This document shows, piece by piece, positions 1 through 7,618 of a DNA stretch of 64,000 bases (its first letter is position 1; each line of letters begins with the position of its first letter). A program made the translations under genes and the position numbers. Below the pieces are notes generated by a model. It had not been told where the DNA came from. It saw only the letters and a program-made list of their open reading frames with translations, and did no database searches. The stretch comes from Solihabitans fulvus (GTDB taxonomy: Bacteria > Actinomycetota > Actinomycetes > Mycobacteriales > Pseudonocardiaceae): positions 124,001-188,000 of the forward strand of contig NZ_VUOB01000028.1 in assembly GCF_008386585.1 (NCBI RefSeq), written 5' to 3'.

Positions 1-43
1 GAACCGGATCCAACGGTAATGGCTCGGAAGGGCCCGGATCCAG

Positions 44-286
44 CTACACAATGGGCGACCGTTCTGCGCCGAATGGCGGTAAGTTCCGTTCCTGTCGGCA
101 TCGCTCGTCCAGCGACACCGACGCCACACCCTCGGCGGGCACGCGAAAGCCGGAGCGGCGTCCGCACCGTGCGCAGGCGTAGACCGCGACGTCGACCGCC
201 CGCTGGCCGGAGCAGTCGGCGACCCGCTCGACCGGCGTCTCGCGGTGCTCGCCGACCGTGCCGCACAGCGGGCAGGCGCGGGTCAC
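44..286 (-). CDS. Small zinc-ribbon protein
   Basis: An 80-residue protein with two CxxC knuckles, CPLC near residue 5 and CARC near residue 38, which together can hold one zinc ion. The rest is polar and there is no membrane segment. The GTG start at 286-284 overlaps the TGA of the upstream gene as GTGA, so translation is probably coupled and the two form an operon. The zinc-ribbon fold could serve protein or nucleic-acid binding; I do not recognise a specific family. Confidence 0.6.
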   Translation of the reverse strand: MTRACPLCGTVGEHRETPVERVADCSGQRAVDVAVYACARCGRRSGFRVPAEGVASVSLDERCRQERNLPPFGAERSPIV

Positions 287-501
287 CGCGCGCCTCCCGT
301 CCGGTCCGCCTGCGGCAGCGCCGGGAGACCGACGCGCCTGCCGGACAGCAGCGCCGCGGCCACCAGGAACACCTCGGGGCGCAGCAGCGCGAAGCCGCCC
401 GACCCGGCCGAGCCCGACAGCACAAGGACGAGCCCGATGCCGAGCACGGCGATGAACGCGATCGTCCTTGCCTGGACGGCGATCCTGAGGTCGAAGTACA
501 T
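283..501 (-). CDS. Small two-helix membrane protein
   Basis: A 72-residue protein with two hydrophobic stretches, roughly residues 12-30 and 38-55, so a likely two-pass membrane protein. A purine-rich GGAAAGG lies about 7 nt before the ATG. Its stop overlaps the start of the zinc-ribbon gene (GTGA), suggesting coupled expression. Its promoter should lie in the 502-727 divergent region, which also carries the phased CGACA array. Function unknown. Confidence 0.55.
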   Translation of the reverse strand: MYFDLRIAVQARTIAFIAVLGIGLVLVLSGSAGSGGFALLRPEVFLVAAALLSGRRVGLPALPQADRTGGAR

Positions 502-609
502 GACGACACCTTTCCGATCTTCCTGGTGGCCCTCGGCCTGACCCGCCCACAGCGGAGCGGTGGCGGTAACACCAAGGATCCCGTTCGCTCACGGTCGGTG
601 CGCGGTTTT

Positions 610-703
610 CGACACCGGGCGACAAGCGCCATCAACCGTCCGGACATGCCGATCGGGTCGAATGCCGGCGACAGGCGCCGACAACGCGCGACAATCGTCG
701 ACA
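610..703. promoter_or_regulatory. Phased CGACA repeat array in divergent promoter
   Basis: The pentamer CGACA occurs at 610, 620, 669, 679, 689 and 699. Within each group the spacing is exactly 10 bp, about one helical turn, so all copies face one side of the DNA. The array lies between the divergent starts at 501 and 728 and ends 25 bp before the GTG of an XRE-type regulator gene, so an autoregulatory operator is a reasonable inference. Confidence 0.5.
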
Positions 704-727
704 GGGCCATCACCGGGAGGGTTTGCC

Positions 728-1630
728 GTGCCAGCTCAGCAGTCGCCACCGCCGGAGCCGCAGGCGGCGTTCGCCGCCAAACTCCGCGACCTGCACGCGC
801 GCTGCGGCAGTCCGACCCAGGTCACCCTCGGCGAGAAGATGAACGCCGTCCACTCGACGATCTCGGAGAAGCTGACCGGCCGCCGTTTCCCGACGTTGGA
901 ATGGGTCGAGCGGTTCGTCAGGGCGTGTGCGCCCGATGCCAACCTCGATCCCTGGCGAGCCGAGTGGTACGCGACCCGCAGAGCGCTGGACGCCATCCGG
1001 CACTAGCTGCCCGGCGCCGACCTCGCCGCGAAGCAGGAAGCCGAGTCGGACGGGGCCCGGTCCCTGTTCGCCCAGCCCGAGATCACCGCGACGAGCACCA
1101 TCGGCGCCACCTGGTACACCAACCACATCGAGTTCTACGCGGCGTGCGCCGAGCAGGCCCGCCGCGCCACGACCGAGATTCGCGTGACCTACGTGCGGCG
1201 GTACCCACCGACCGACTTCACCACGCCGACCTCGGCCGAGTACTTCAAGGCGCTGCTCGACTGGGCCGACACGCGCGACGACAGCGAACGCAGCGTCCGC
1301 CGCATCATCGGCGTGCCGGAGAAGAACGGCGTGCCGGAGCCGGCCATGCTGGACTGGATCCGCGACCACCACGCCGCGACCAAGGACATCCGCAACTACG
1401 AGATCGCCGTGCTGCCCTGGCACACCACGGCGGACGGGCTGAACATGGCCCTGATGGACCAGCACACGGCGTTCGTGGCGTTCTCCGGCGGCAGCAGGCA
1501 GAAGCTCAACGGGTTCAGCGTGGCCGACCCGACGTTCACCGCGTACTTCATCCGGCACTTCGACCAGCTCTGGGCTCAGCTCGACCCCCTGGACGTCTTC
1601 CTCAGACAGCTGGGGTCCACCCAGTCCTGA
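728..1630 (+). pseudogene. XRE-family regulator with PLD-like C-terminal domain, interrupted by amber codon
   Basis: One reading frame of 300 codons interrupted by a TAG at 1004-1006 (codon 93). The first part, from a GTG preceded by GGGAGG, holds a helix-turn-helix (about residues 12-65, with STISEKLTGRRFP). After the TAG the same frame continues without any other stop through a 200-residue domain of the type that follows HTH domains in actinobacterial regulators (segments ATWYTNHIEFY, IRDHHAATKDIRNYEIAVL, AFVAFSGG). I read it as a single gene with a recent nonsense mutation. Alternatives are readthrough, or restart at the GTG at 1184. The downstream half keeps normal coding character, so the break is young or tolerated. 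Confidence 0.7.
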
Positions 1631-1654
1631 CCACCAGGAAGCCGGCCGGGCTTA

Positions 1655-2488
1655 TCACGCGCCTTCCGCCAGGCCCGGCCGTAGCCGGGTGAAGAAGTCC
1701 AGCGTGGCGCGCGTCTTGGTCTGCTGGGCGCCGGCGAGGTCGATGCCGCGCGCACGCAGCAACGCCGCCGCCTGGCCGGCGACCCGCAGCGCCACGTCGG
1801 CCGCGCCGCGCGTGGACAGCTCGAGAAGCCGGGAACCGTCGGGATAACGCCACTGCTGGACGACCAGCACGCCGTCGACACCGGCCGGCGTCACCTTGCG
1901 CCTGCGCACCTCGACCGGCCCGAAGACGGTGAGCCCGTCGAGTCCGGCGTGCCGGGGCGCGTAGGCGGCGAGCAGGGCGAGCTGCGGTTTGGAGAACAGC
2001 GAGCGCAGCGGGTGCCCCAGCGTCACCACCCGCTCGACGTCGGCCACGCCGAGGCGCTTCTTCAGCGCGCCGGAACACACGTAGCCGCCGGGCATCCCGT
2101 CGACCTCGACGACGAACCCCCGCGCGCGGCGCAGCGCGGGCGGAAGGTCGGCCGGCACGACTGGCCGCAGCTTGATCACCGAGTCGTCCGGCTTGCGGTC
2201 GATGCTGCGCACCCTGGCGACCACGCCATGCCGGTGCAGCGCAAGGTCCTCGGTGTCGAGGAAGTACACCCGGCGGAGCCGGGCGCGGGCCAGGTCGACC
2301 CCGAGCGTCGCGCAGGCGGCCTCGTGCGCGGGCTCCGGGACGACGAGCTTCAGCTCGGTGCGGCCCGCCTCGCGGATCAGCGCGAGCAACTGGTCGAGCT
2401 CGTCGTCGGGCAGCTGCCAGAACTCCCGCGCGGCGCGCAACGTCACGGCGGCGTGCTGGTCCACCGCAGCACGGTCCGAACAACGCAT
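1655..2488 (-). CDS. CYTH-like domain protein
   Basis: A 277-residue soluble protein. An ELKLVVP stretch begins the domain at about residue 42 and resembles the ExExK strand of the CYTH/triphosphate tunnel fold. Later basic-acidic strands follow (RRVYFLDTEDLAL, SVIKLRPV, VEVDGMPGGYVCSGALKKRL). CYTH proteins hydrolyse or bind triphosphates, but the substrate here cannot be told. The ATG at 2488-2486 follows GAGGGGGA; longer upstream starts lack a ribosome binding site. Transcribed divergently from the antiporter gene. Confidence 0.6.
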   Translation of the reverse strand: MRCSDRAAVDQHAAVTLRAAREFWQLPDDELDQLLALIREAGRTELKLVVPEPAHEAACATLGVDLARARLRRVYFLDTEDLALHRHGVVARVRSIDRKPDDSVIKLRPVVPADLPPALRRARGFVVEVDGMPGGYVCSGALKKRLGVADVERVVTLGHPLRSLFSKPQLALLAAYAPRHAGLDGLTVFGPVEVRRRKVTPAGVDGVLVVQQWRYPDGSRLLELSTRGAADVALRVAGQAAALLRARGIDLAGAQQTKTRATLDFFTRLRPGLAEGA

Positions 2489-2693
2489 CAGGTCCCCCTC
2501 GCCGCGCCGACCGTCCTTCGGGTGTCGCCGCTCCCCCACCGGTAACGATCCCAGATCGCCCCGGCATCGTCCGCCCCCGGGCTGCCGCTGGACCCGCCGA
2601 TCGCCCGACTCGGCTGTGTCGTGGCACACGCGCTCTCGCCACGCCACCGTGCACGAGCTACCCCATGCCCCGCAGCCACTCGCGGGTTAGGGT

Positions 2694-2757
2694 GTTGCTC
2701 GGATGCGCCGGGAAGTCTGGTCGGCAATGGGACTCGACCCGGTGGAGGGCCGCAGCG
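2694..2757 (+). promoter_or_regulatory. Candidate structured 5' leader (copy A) before Na+/H+ antiporter
   Basis: The 19-nt core GCCGGGAAGTCTGGTCGGC (2707-2725) can close a short stem, GCCG with CGGC. It is preceded 13 nt upstream by GTTGC and followed by a small GGG-N6-CCC hairpin before the GGAGGG ribosome binding site. The same core, with one T/C difference and GTTAC 14 nt upstream, occurs at 4424-4497 before an unrelated gene. Repetition of a stem-forming element in two leaders suggests a cis-regulatory RNA. I cannot assign it to a named riboswitch class. Confidence 0.4.
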
Positions 2758-4323
2758 ATGCGCAGCGTGGAAACCGTTCTCTTCCTCGTCGTGGTGGCCA
2801 CGCTCGTGGCCACGTCGGCGCGACGGTTGCGCGTGCCGGCCCCGTCGCTGTTGGTCGTGGCCGGTGTCGTGGTCGGCCTGCTGCCGGGTGTGCCGGAGAT
2901 CCGCGTGACACCCGACGTGGTGAGCCTCGTGGTGCTGCCGCCGCTGCTGTACGCGGCCGGCGAGGAGATGTCCTGGCGGGACCTGCGGCGGGTGTGGCGG
3001 CCGGTCACCGTGCTCGCGGTCGGCCTCGTGCTGGCGTCCGCCGCCGCCGTCGGCGCGGTGGCCAGCCTGGTCGCCCCGCTGCCGACGAGCATGGCGTTCG
3101 TGTTGGGCACGGTGCTCGCCAGCACGGACCCGGTCGCGGTGTCCGCGCTGGGCCGCCGCCTGTCGCTGCCGCCGAAGGTGCAGGTGCTGGTGCAGGCGGA
3201 AAGCCTGTTCAACGACGCGACGAGCCTCGTGCTGTTCCGGGTGGCCGTCGCGGTCGCGGTGGCCGGCGGCGCCGTCTCCTGGGGGCACGCGGGCGGCCAG
3301 TTCCTCGTGCTCGCCGGCGGCGGCCTGGTGATCGGCGGACTGGTGGCCGGCGGGCTGCTGCTGATCCGCCGCCGCACCCAGGATCCCGTGCTGGAGACCG
3401 TCATCGCGCTGGTCACGCCCTACACCGCCTACGTGCTGGCGGAGGCCGTGCACACCTCGGGGGTGACGGCCGTGGTGGTGGCCAGCGTGCTGCTCGGCGC
3501 GCAGCACGCGCGGCTGACCACCGCGCACATCCGCCTCCAGGTCGGCGCGGTCTACCAGACGGTGATCTTCCTGTTGGAGAGCGTGGTGTTCGGCCTGATC
3601 GGCCTTCAGCTGCCGTGGCTGATCCGCACGTTGGAAGGCTCGGACCGGAACTGGCCGTGGCAGGCGCTGGCCGTCACCGGGACGCTCATCGCGGTCCGAG
3701 TGCTGTGGGTGTTCCCGCTGTCCGTGGTGGCGCAGCTGCGTCGCGGCGCGCGGCGACCGGCCTGGCAGGTGCCCGCGGTGGTGTCGTGGGCGGGCGCGCG
3801 GGGCGTCGTGCCGCTGGCCGCCGCGCTGTCCATTCCGCTGACCACCGACGGCGGAACCCCGCTGCCGCAACGCAATCTGGTGTTGGTGTTGGCCACGGCC
3901 GTGATCGTGACGACGCTGGTGGTGCAGGGTTTCACGCTCGCGCCGCTGGTGTGGCTGGCCGGGGTGGTGACCAAACCGGACGAGACGCGCAACGAGGAGA
4001 CCTCGGCCCGGCTGCACCTGGCCAGGGCGAGCCTCGCCCACCTCGACCAGCTGTCGGATCTGGAGGCCGTGCCCGACGTGGTGGTGCAACGGTTGCGGCG
4101 CAACCTGACCGCCAGGGTGGATCGGACGCGGGCGCGGCTGAACGGCTCGCCGCCGACCGACTCCACGGCGTCGGCCTACCGCAGGCTGCGGCGCGACCTG
4201 ATCGCGGTGGAGACCGCGGCGCTCAACCAGCTCTACGACGGCGGCGAGGTCAACGACGCCGTGCGGCGGCGCATCCAGCGCATGCTGGACCTGGAGGACG
4301 CCGGCCTCGGCGACGACGCGTGA
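2758..4323 (+). CDS. Na+/H+ antiporter, CPA1 (NhaP) family
   Basis: A 521-residue polytopic membrane protein with about 10-12 hydrophobic helices followed by a soluble C-terminal tail of roughly 100 residues. The CPA1 signatures STDPVAVSALG and ESLFNDATSLVLF are present; the paired N-D is the expected ion-binding site. It would exchange cytoplasmic Na+ (or K+) for external protons. The ATG at 2758 follows GGAGGG with good spacing and has a candidate structured leader in front, so translational control is possible. It stands alone in its direction, divergent from the CYTH gene. Confidence 0.9.
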   Translation: MRSVETVLFLVVVATLVATSARRLRVPAPSLLVVAGVVVGLLPGVPEIRVTPDVVSLVVLPPLLYAAGEEMSWRDLRRVWRPVTVLAVGLVLASAAAVGAVASLVAPLPTSMAFVLGTVLASTDPVAVSALGRRLSLPPKVQVLVQAESLFNDATSLVLFRVAVAVAVAGGAVSWGHAGGQFLVLAGGGLVIGGLVAGGLLLIRRRTQDPVLETVIALVTPYTAYVLAEAVHTSGVTAVVVASVLLGAQHARLTTAHIRLQVGAVYQTVIFLLESVVFGLIGLQLPWLIRTLEGSDRNWPWQALAVTGTLIAVRVLWVFPLSVVAQLRRGARRPAWQVPAVVSWAGARGVVPLAAALSIPLTTDGGTPLPQRNLVLVLATAVIVTTLVVQGFTLAPLVWLAGVVTKPDETRNEETSARLHLARASLAHLDQLSDLEAVPDVVVQRLRRNLTARVDRTRARLNGSPPTDSTASAYRRLRRDLIAVETAALNQLYDGGEVNDAVRRRIQRMLDLEDAGLGDDA

Positions 4324-4423
4324 CCGATGTCGAATCTCGACACCGTCGGGAGACGCGCCGCGAGGTGAGCTCGGCGTTCGGGTTTCGTCAAGACGTGCCC
4401 CGACGGCGTCCCGGCGGGCTATC

Positions 4424-4497
4424 GTTACCGCCGGAGAGCCGGGAAGCCTGGTCGGCGCCGCTGTCACAGCGGCCAACCGATCCAGAGAGGCACCTCG
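4424..4497 (+). promoter_or_regulatory. Candidate structured 5' leader (copy B)
   Basis: Holds GCCGGGAAGCCTGGTCGGC (4438-4456), matching the antiporter leader at 2707-2725 in 18 of 19 positions, with GTTAC 14 nt upstream. A perfect hairpin follows immediately: GCCGCTG, loop TCA, CAGCGGC (4457-4473). A GAGAGG ribosome binding site and an ATG at 4498 follow. The shared layout (GTTRC, core stem, hairpin, ribosome binding site) argues for an RNA element rather than a protein operator. Confidence 0.4.
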
Positions 4498-4581
4498 ATG
4501 ATCTCCGTCGCCGCACGCCGCCGCATCTCGTGTCAGGTCCACTGTGGACACTTTCGGCACGCGCACTTCCCTCCGCGATGA
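4498..4581 (+). CDS. Tiny leader ORF (27 aa)
   Basis: ATG at 4498, 8 nt after GAGAGG, opens a 27-codon arginine/histidine-rich ORF. Its TGA (4579-4581) overlaps the ATG of the hydrolase fragment at 4578 as ATGA. It may be a translated leader coupling the candidate RNA element to the downstream gene, or the displaced 5' end of that gene after a frameshift. No family recognised. Confidence 0.25.
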   Translation: MISVAARRRISCQVHCGHFRHAHFPPR

Positions 4582-4979
4582 GCATCGGCAGCCGTCGCCT
4601 CGCGGCGCGCATGGGCCTCAGCCCCGCACGCACACACCGCATCGCGGTGCAGCGCGACCTCGCCGTTCCCATGCATGACGGCGTTCCCCTGCTCGCGGAC
4701 CGCTACTACCCGCGCGATCTGGACAGCGCGCCGGTGATCATCCTGACGAGCCCCGACGACCACCGCCGGGGGCACGGCCTGATGGCCAGGCTGATCGCCG
4801 AGCGCGACCATCAGGTGCTGGTGCGCAGCACGCGCAGGGTGGGCCGCGACGAGGACGGCAACCTGGTCGCCCCCGTGGGGGTCGACGACCACGAGGCCAC
4901 CGTGGACTGGCTGCGCCAGCAGTCCTGGTGCAACGGAACGGTGTCGACCCTCAGTCCCGGCGTGCTCGGCCTCGGTTGA
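4578..4979 (+). pseudogene. CocE/NonD-type (peptidase S15) hydrolase, N-terminal remnant
   Basis: 133 residues match the start of CocE/NonD alpha/beta hydrolases: the opening strand VPMHDGVPLLADRYYPRD, then LMARLIAERDHQVLVRSTRR and ATVDWLRQQSWCNGTVST. The reading ends with TGA just where the nucleophile elbow (GxSxxG) should follow. Complete family members are roughly 500-700 residues, so the catalytic triad is absent. No continuation is visible in 4980-5114, so the rest was deleted rather than frameshifted. Its leader element and tiny upstream ORF are still in place. Confidence 0.65.
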
Positions 4980-5114
4980 GGCTCTTAGCGCCGCGTGAGG
5001 ACTTCGCTGGTCGGCGTCAAGGGTTCGTCAGCCCGTCGTGCGCATCGCCGCGCGGCGGGCGCATCCTGGCCTCCGGCACCGCGGTCGGGCGCGGCGGAGA
5101 AGGGACGAACACCG

Positions 5115-5204
5115 ATGACTGACTTCGGCTACACGATGGTGCTCATCGGCGGGTTCGTCGTGGTGGCGCTGGTGTTGCGCGCGCTGGAACGCTCATCTCG
5201 GTGA
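5115..5204 (+). CDS. Small single-pass membrane protein (29 aa)
   Basis: ATG at 5115 follows AGAAGGGA at suitable spacing. The 29-residue product is a single hydrophobic helix (YTMVLIGGFVVVALVLRAL) with a short basic tail. Size and layout recall small transporter-associated peptides such as KdpF, but no Kdp genes are nearby and I do not claim that identity. Confidence 0.4.
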   Translation: MTDFGYTMVLIGGFVVVALVLRALERSSR

Positions 5205-5399
5205 CCCGCGCGGACTGACCCCGCCGATCAGAACACGGCCGCCGGGTCGGCCGCGCTCCTGGCCAGGTTCGCGCGCGAGGCGCGTACGGTGGTCGGCGTG
5301 ATCAAGGATCCCCGGCTGCGCTGCGGTGCTGGTCGAGGGGCCGCGTGCGGTGCGGTGGCCGCGGCGGCATCAGCGGAGTCGACGGGCGGATGGTGGAGC

Positions 5400-6107
5400 G
5401 TGACGGCGGGGAACCCACGGTTGACGGGCGGGGTCGGGGCGAGGCTACTGCTGGGGTCCGCGGCGGTCGTCCTGGCCGCCGTCGTGACCGGGTGTTCGCC
5501 GTCGCCCACCGGCCAGGGGGCCGCCCCGGCGAGCGGGTCCGCGTCGTCGGCGACCAGCCCGGCACCCGCGCCGAGTGCGAGCGCGCCGAGCCAGGGCTCG
5601 CCGGCACCGAGCGCGGACTACCGCCCGGAGCGCTTCGCCGACCAAGTCGCCACCCATGCGGCCAGCGCGGGAGTCGACCCGCAGCTGCTGATGGCGATCC
5701 TGTACAACGAGTCGTACAAGCCGCACGACCCGGCCTTCGAACGCGCGTGGCAGAAGTCGAAGCCGGACTCCGCGTTCGGCATCGCCAACATGCACAAGGC
5801 CGCCTTCGACGAGGCCAAACGGGGCCGCCCGTTCGCCGGCAGGGACTGGCAGGAGCTGCCCGACGACCCGAACCTGGCCGTCCAGGCCGCGGCCTGGCAC
5901 CTGCACGACCTCGCTGCGCAACTGCCCGGCACGTGGCCGGCCAGCTACACCAAGGACGAGATGCTCGCCTTCGGCTACAACGCGGGCGCCGGCAACATGA
6001 TCCTGTTCGCCCAGGGAACGAAGCCGGGCACGCAGGCCCAGTCCTATGTGGACACGCTCCGTTCCAACTGGGACAAGGCCGGACAGACCATGAAGCACTC
6101 CCGTTAG
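5400..6107 (+). CDS. Lipoprotein with lytic transglycosylase-like fold
   Basis: A 235-residue exported protein. From the GTG at 5400 a signal peptide runs to a lipobox (VVTGC, Cys about residue 32), followed by an Ala/Ser/Pro-rich linker and an SLT-like domain. The catalytic-type Glu lies in MAILYNES, followed by AFGIANM and FGYNAGAGNM. It would cleave peptidoglycan glycan strands at the cell envelope. The start is uncertain: upstream GTG codons at 5289 and 5298 are in frame but would make an overlong n-region. It converges on the GntR gene with only 25 bp between. Confidence 0.75.
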   Translation: MTAGNPRLTGGVGARLLLGSAAVVLAAVVTGCSPSPTGQGAAPASGSASSATSPAPAPSASAPSQGSPAPSADYRPERFADQVATHAASAGVDPQLLMAILYNESYKPHDPAFERAWQKSKPDSAFGIANMHKAAFDEAKRGRPFAGRDWQELPDDPNLAVQAAAWHLHDLAAQLPGTWPASYTKDEMLAFGYNAGAGNMILFAQGTKPGTQAQSYVDTLRSNWDKAGQTMKHSR

Positions 6108-6132
6108 CCCGACCCGACGGCCGCGCCCCGGC

Positions 6133-6771
6133 CTACCCCAGCTTCTCGAGAATCCGGTGCATCCCGCTCTCCCAGTTGCCCTTCAGCGCGGCCACCGCAC
6201 CGGCGGCGTCCCCGGCCGCCAGGCACTCGGCGATCTGCTCGTGTTCCTCGGCGGACCGTTCCAGCACCTGCTGGTCCCCAACCACCACGCGCTCATACCG
6301 GTGCATCGTCAGCTTCAGCGTCGTGATCAGGTCCATCAGCCGCTCGTTCTGGCACCCCGACAGCAGCATGTCGTGCCACGCGTCGTCGTAGCGTTCGATC
6401 ACCTCGTACTCGGCCTTCGGCGCGGAGAACGCGTGCGCCTCCTCGAGGAGCCGGGGCGCGATGTCCTTGAGGTACTCCGGCGGCGACAGCTCCAGCGCGA
6501 GGGCTTCCAGCGTGGCCACGATCGTGGTCAAGTCGCGGAACTCCTGGGGGCTCATCGGCGCGAAGCGGAAGCCCTTGCCCCGCTCGCTGACGATGATGCC
6601 CTCGCGTTCGAGGCCGATCAGGGCCTCACGCAGCGGGGTGCGGCTGACGCCGAGCTCGGCGGCCAGGTGGACTTCGTTGATCGGTTGGTCGGGGTGGAAC
6701 TCGCCGCGACCAAGGCGTTCCAGGAGAACGTCCTTGATCTGCTCGCGTAGTGGCCGACGCTCGATCGACAT
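6133..6771 (-). CDS. GntR-family transcriptional regulator (FCD subfamily)
   Basis: 212 residues: an N-terminal winged helix (LAAELGVSRTPLREALIGLEREG, about residues 33-55) and a C-terminal helical FCD-type ligand domain with conserved Asp/His positions (DDAWHDMLL, EEHEQI). The ATG at 6771 is preceded by GAGGTGA; the in-frame GTG at 6783 is an alternative. It is the last gene of the gcvPA-gcvPB-kinase-SDR unit. FCD regulators often bind palindromes with a GTATAC core, and one lies at 11851-11864 between the two arms of the divergon, so it probably controls both. Confidence 0.85.
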   Translation of the reverse strand: MSIERRPLREQIKDVLLERLGRGEFHPDQPINEVHLAAELGVSRTPLREALIGLEREGIIVSERGKGFRFAPMSPQEFRDLTTIVATLEALALELSPPEYLKDIAPRLLEEAHAFSAPKAEYEVIERYDDAWHDMLLSGCQNERLMDLITTLKLTMHRYERVVVGDQQVLERSAEEHEQIAECLAAGDAAGAVAALKGNWESGMHRILEKLG

Positions 6772-6843
6772 CGTTGCGGTCACCTCTTCCGGGGGAGATC
6801 GGCCTGGTCGACATTGTCCATATGGTTCGGCGACTCCGCCCGC

Positions 6844-7599
6844 TCAGGCGGTGCCGGCTCCGTCGACCGGGATGATGGCACCGCTGACGAACGCCGCCGC
6901 GTCGCTCGCGAGGAACGCGACCGTGTTGGCGATGTCGCGGGGCTGGCCGATCCGGCCGAGCGGTCGGTCGGCCGCGTCGGTGTAGAAGGACTCGACCGGC
7001 TGGCCGAGCTGGCGGGCCTCGTCGGCGAGCATCCCGGTGGCGGTGTCGCCGGGGCACAGGCAGTTCACGCGGATGTTCTGCGGGCCGTGGTCGATGGCCA
7101 TCGCCCGGGTCATGTTGACGACCGCGCCCTTGGACGCGCAGTAGGACACCGCGCTCGCGCCACCTTTGATACCCCAACCGGAACCGGTGTTGATGATACT
7201 GCCGCCGCCCGCCGCAGCCATCAGCGGGACCGCGCGGCGGCTCAGCAACATGATCGACTTGATGTTGACGGCCATCACCAGGTCCCAGTCGTCCTCGGTG
7301 ATCTCCAGGACGGTGGAACGGCGGATGATGCCGGCGTTGTTGAAGAGAATGTCGACGCCGCCGTAGGTCTCGGTGGCGGCGGAGACGACGGCGTCGCAGT
7401 CCGCTGCCCTGGACACGTCGCAGCGCACGAAGGTTCCGCCGATCTCCTCGGCCGCCTCGGCGCCGCGTTCGGCGTCCAGATCGGCGAGGACCACGCCTGC
7501 GCCGAGCTCCGCCAGCACGGCTGCGGTGGCGCGGCCGATGCCGGAGGCGGCGCCGGTGACGATGGCGGTCTTGCCCGTGAGGTCCATGAGACTGGCCAT
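6844..7599 (-). CDS. SDR-family oxidoreductase
   Basis: 251 residues with the full classical SDR set: TGAASGIG cofactor loop, NNAG, a catalytic Ser in NTGSG and YCASK. It is an NAD(P)-dependent dehydrogenase/reductase; the C-terminal VDGAG matches the 3-oxoacyl reductase/glucose dehydrogenase-like branch. It lies 19 bp after the NAD-kinase-like gene and 72 bp before the GntR gene on the same strand. In this context it may oxidise a sugar or hydroxy acid imported by the divergent ABC system, but the substrate is unknown. Confidence 0.85.
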   Translation of the reverse strand: MASLMDLTGKTAIVTGAASGIGRATAAVLAELGAGVVLADLDAERGAEAAEEIGGTFVRCDVSRAADCDAVVSAATETYGGVDILFNNAGIIRRSTVLEITEDDWDLVMAVNIKSIMLLSRRAVPLMAAAGGGSIINTGSGWGIKGGASAVSYCASKGAVVNMTRAMAIDHGPQNIRVNCLCPGDTATGMLADEARQLGQPVESFYTDAADRPLGRIGQPRDIANTVAFLASDAAAFVSGAIIPVDGAGTA

Positions 7600-7618
7600 A
7601 TCGAGGGTTCCGTGTTCC

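Noticed and set aside
2488..4566. Minus-strand open frame of about 690 codons
   Set aside because: His/Arg/Gln-rich antisense of the Na+/H+ antiporter gene; no domain.
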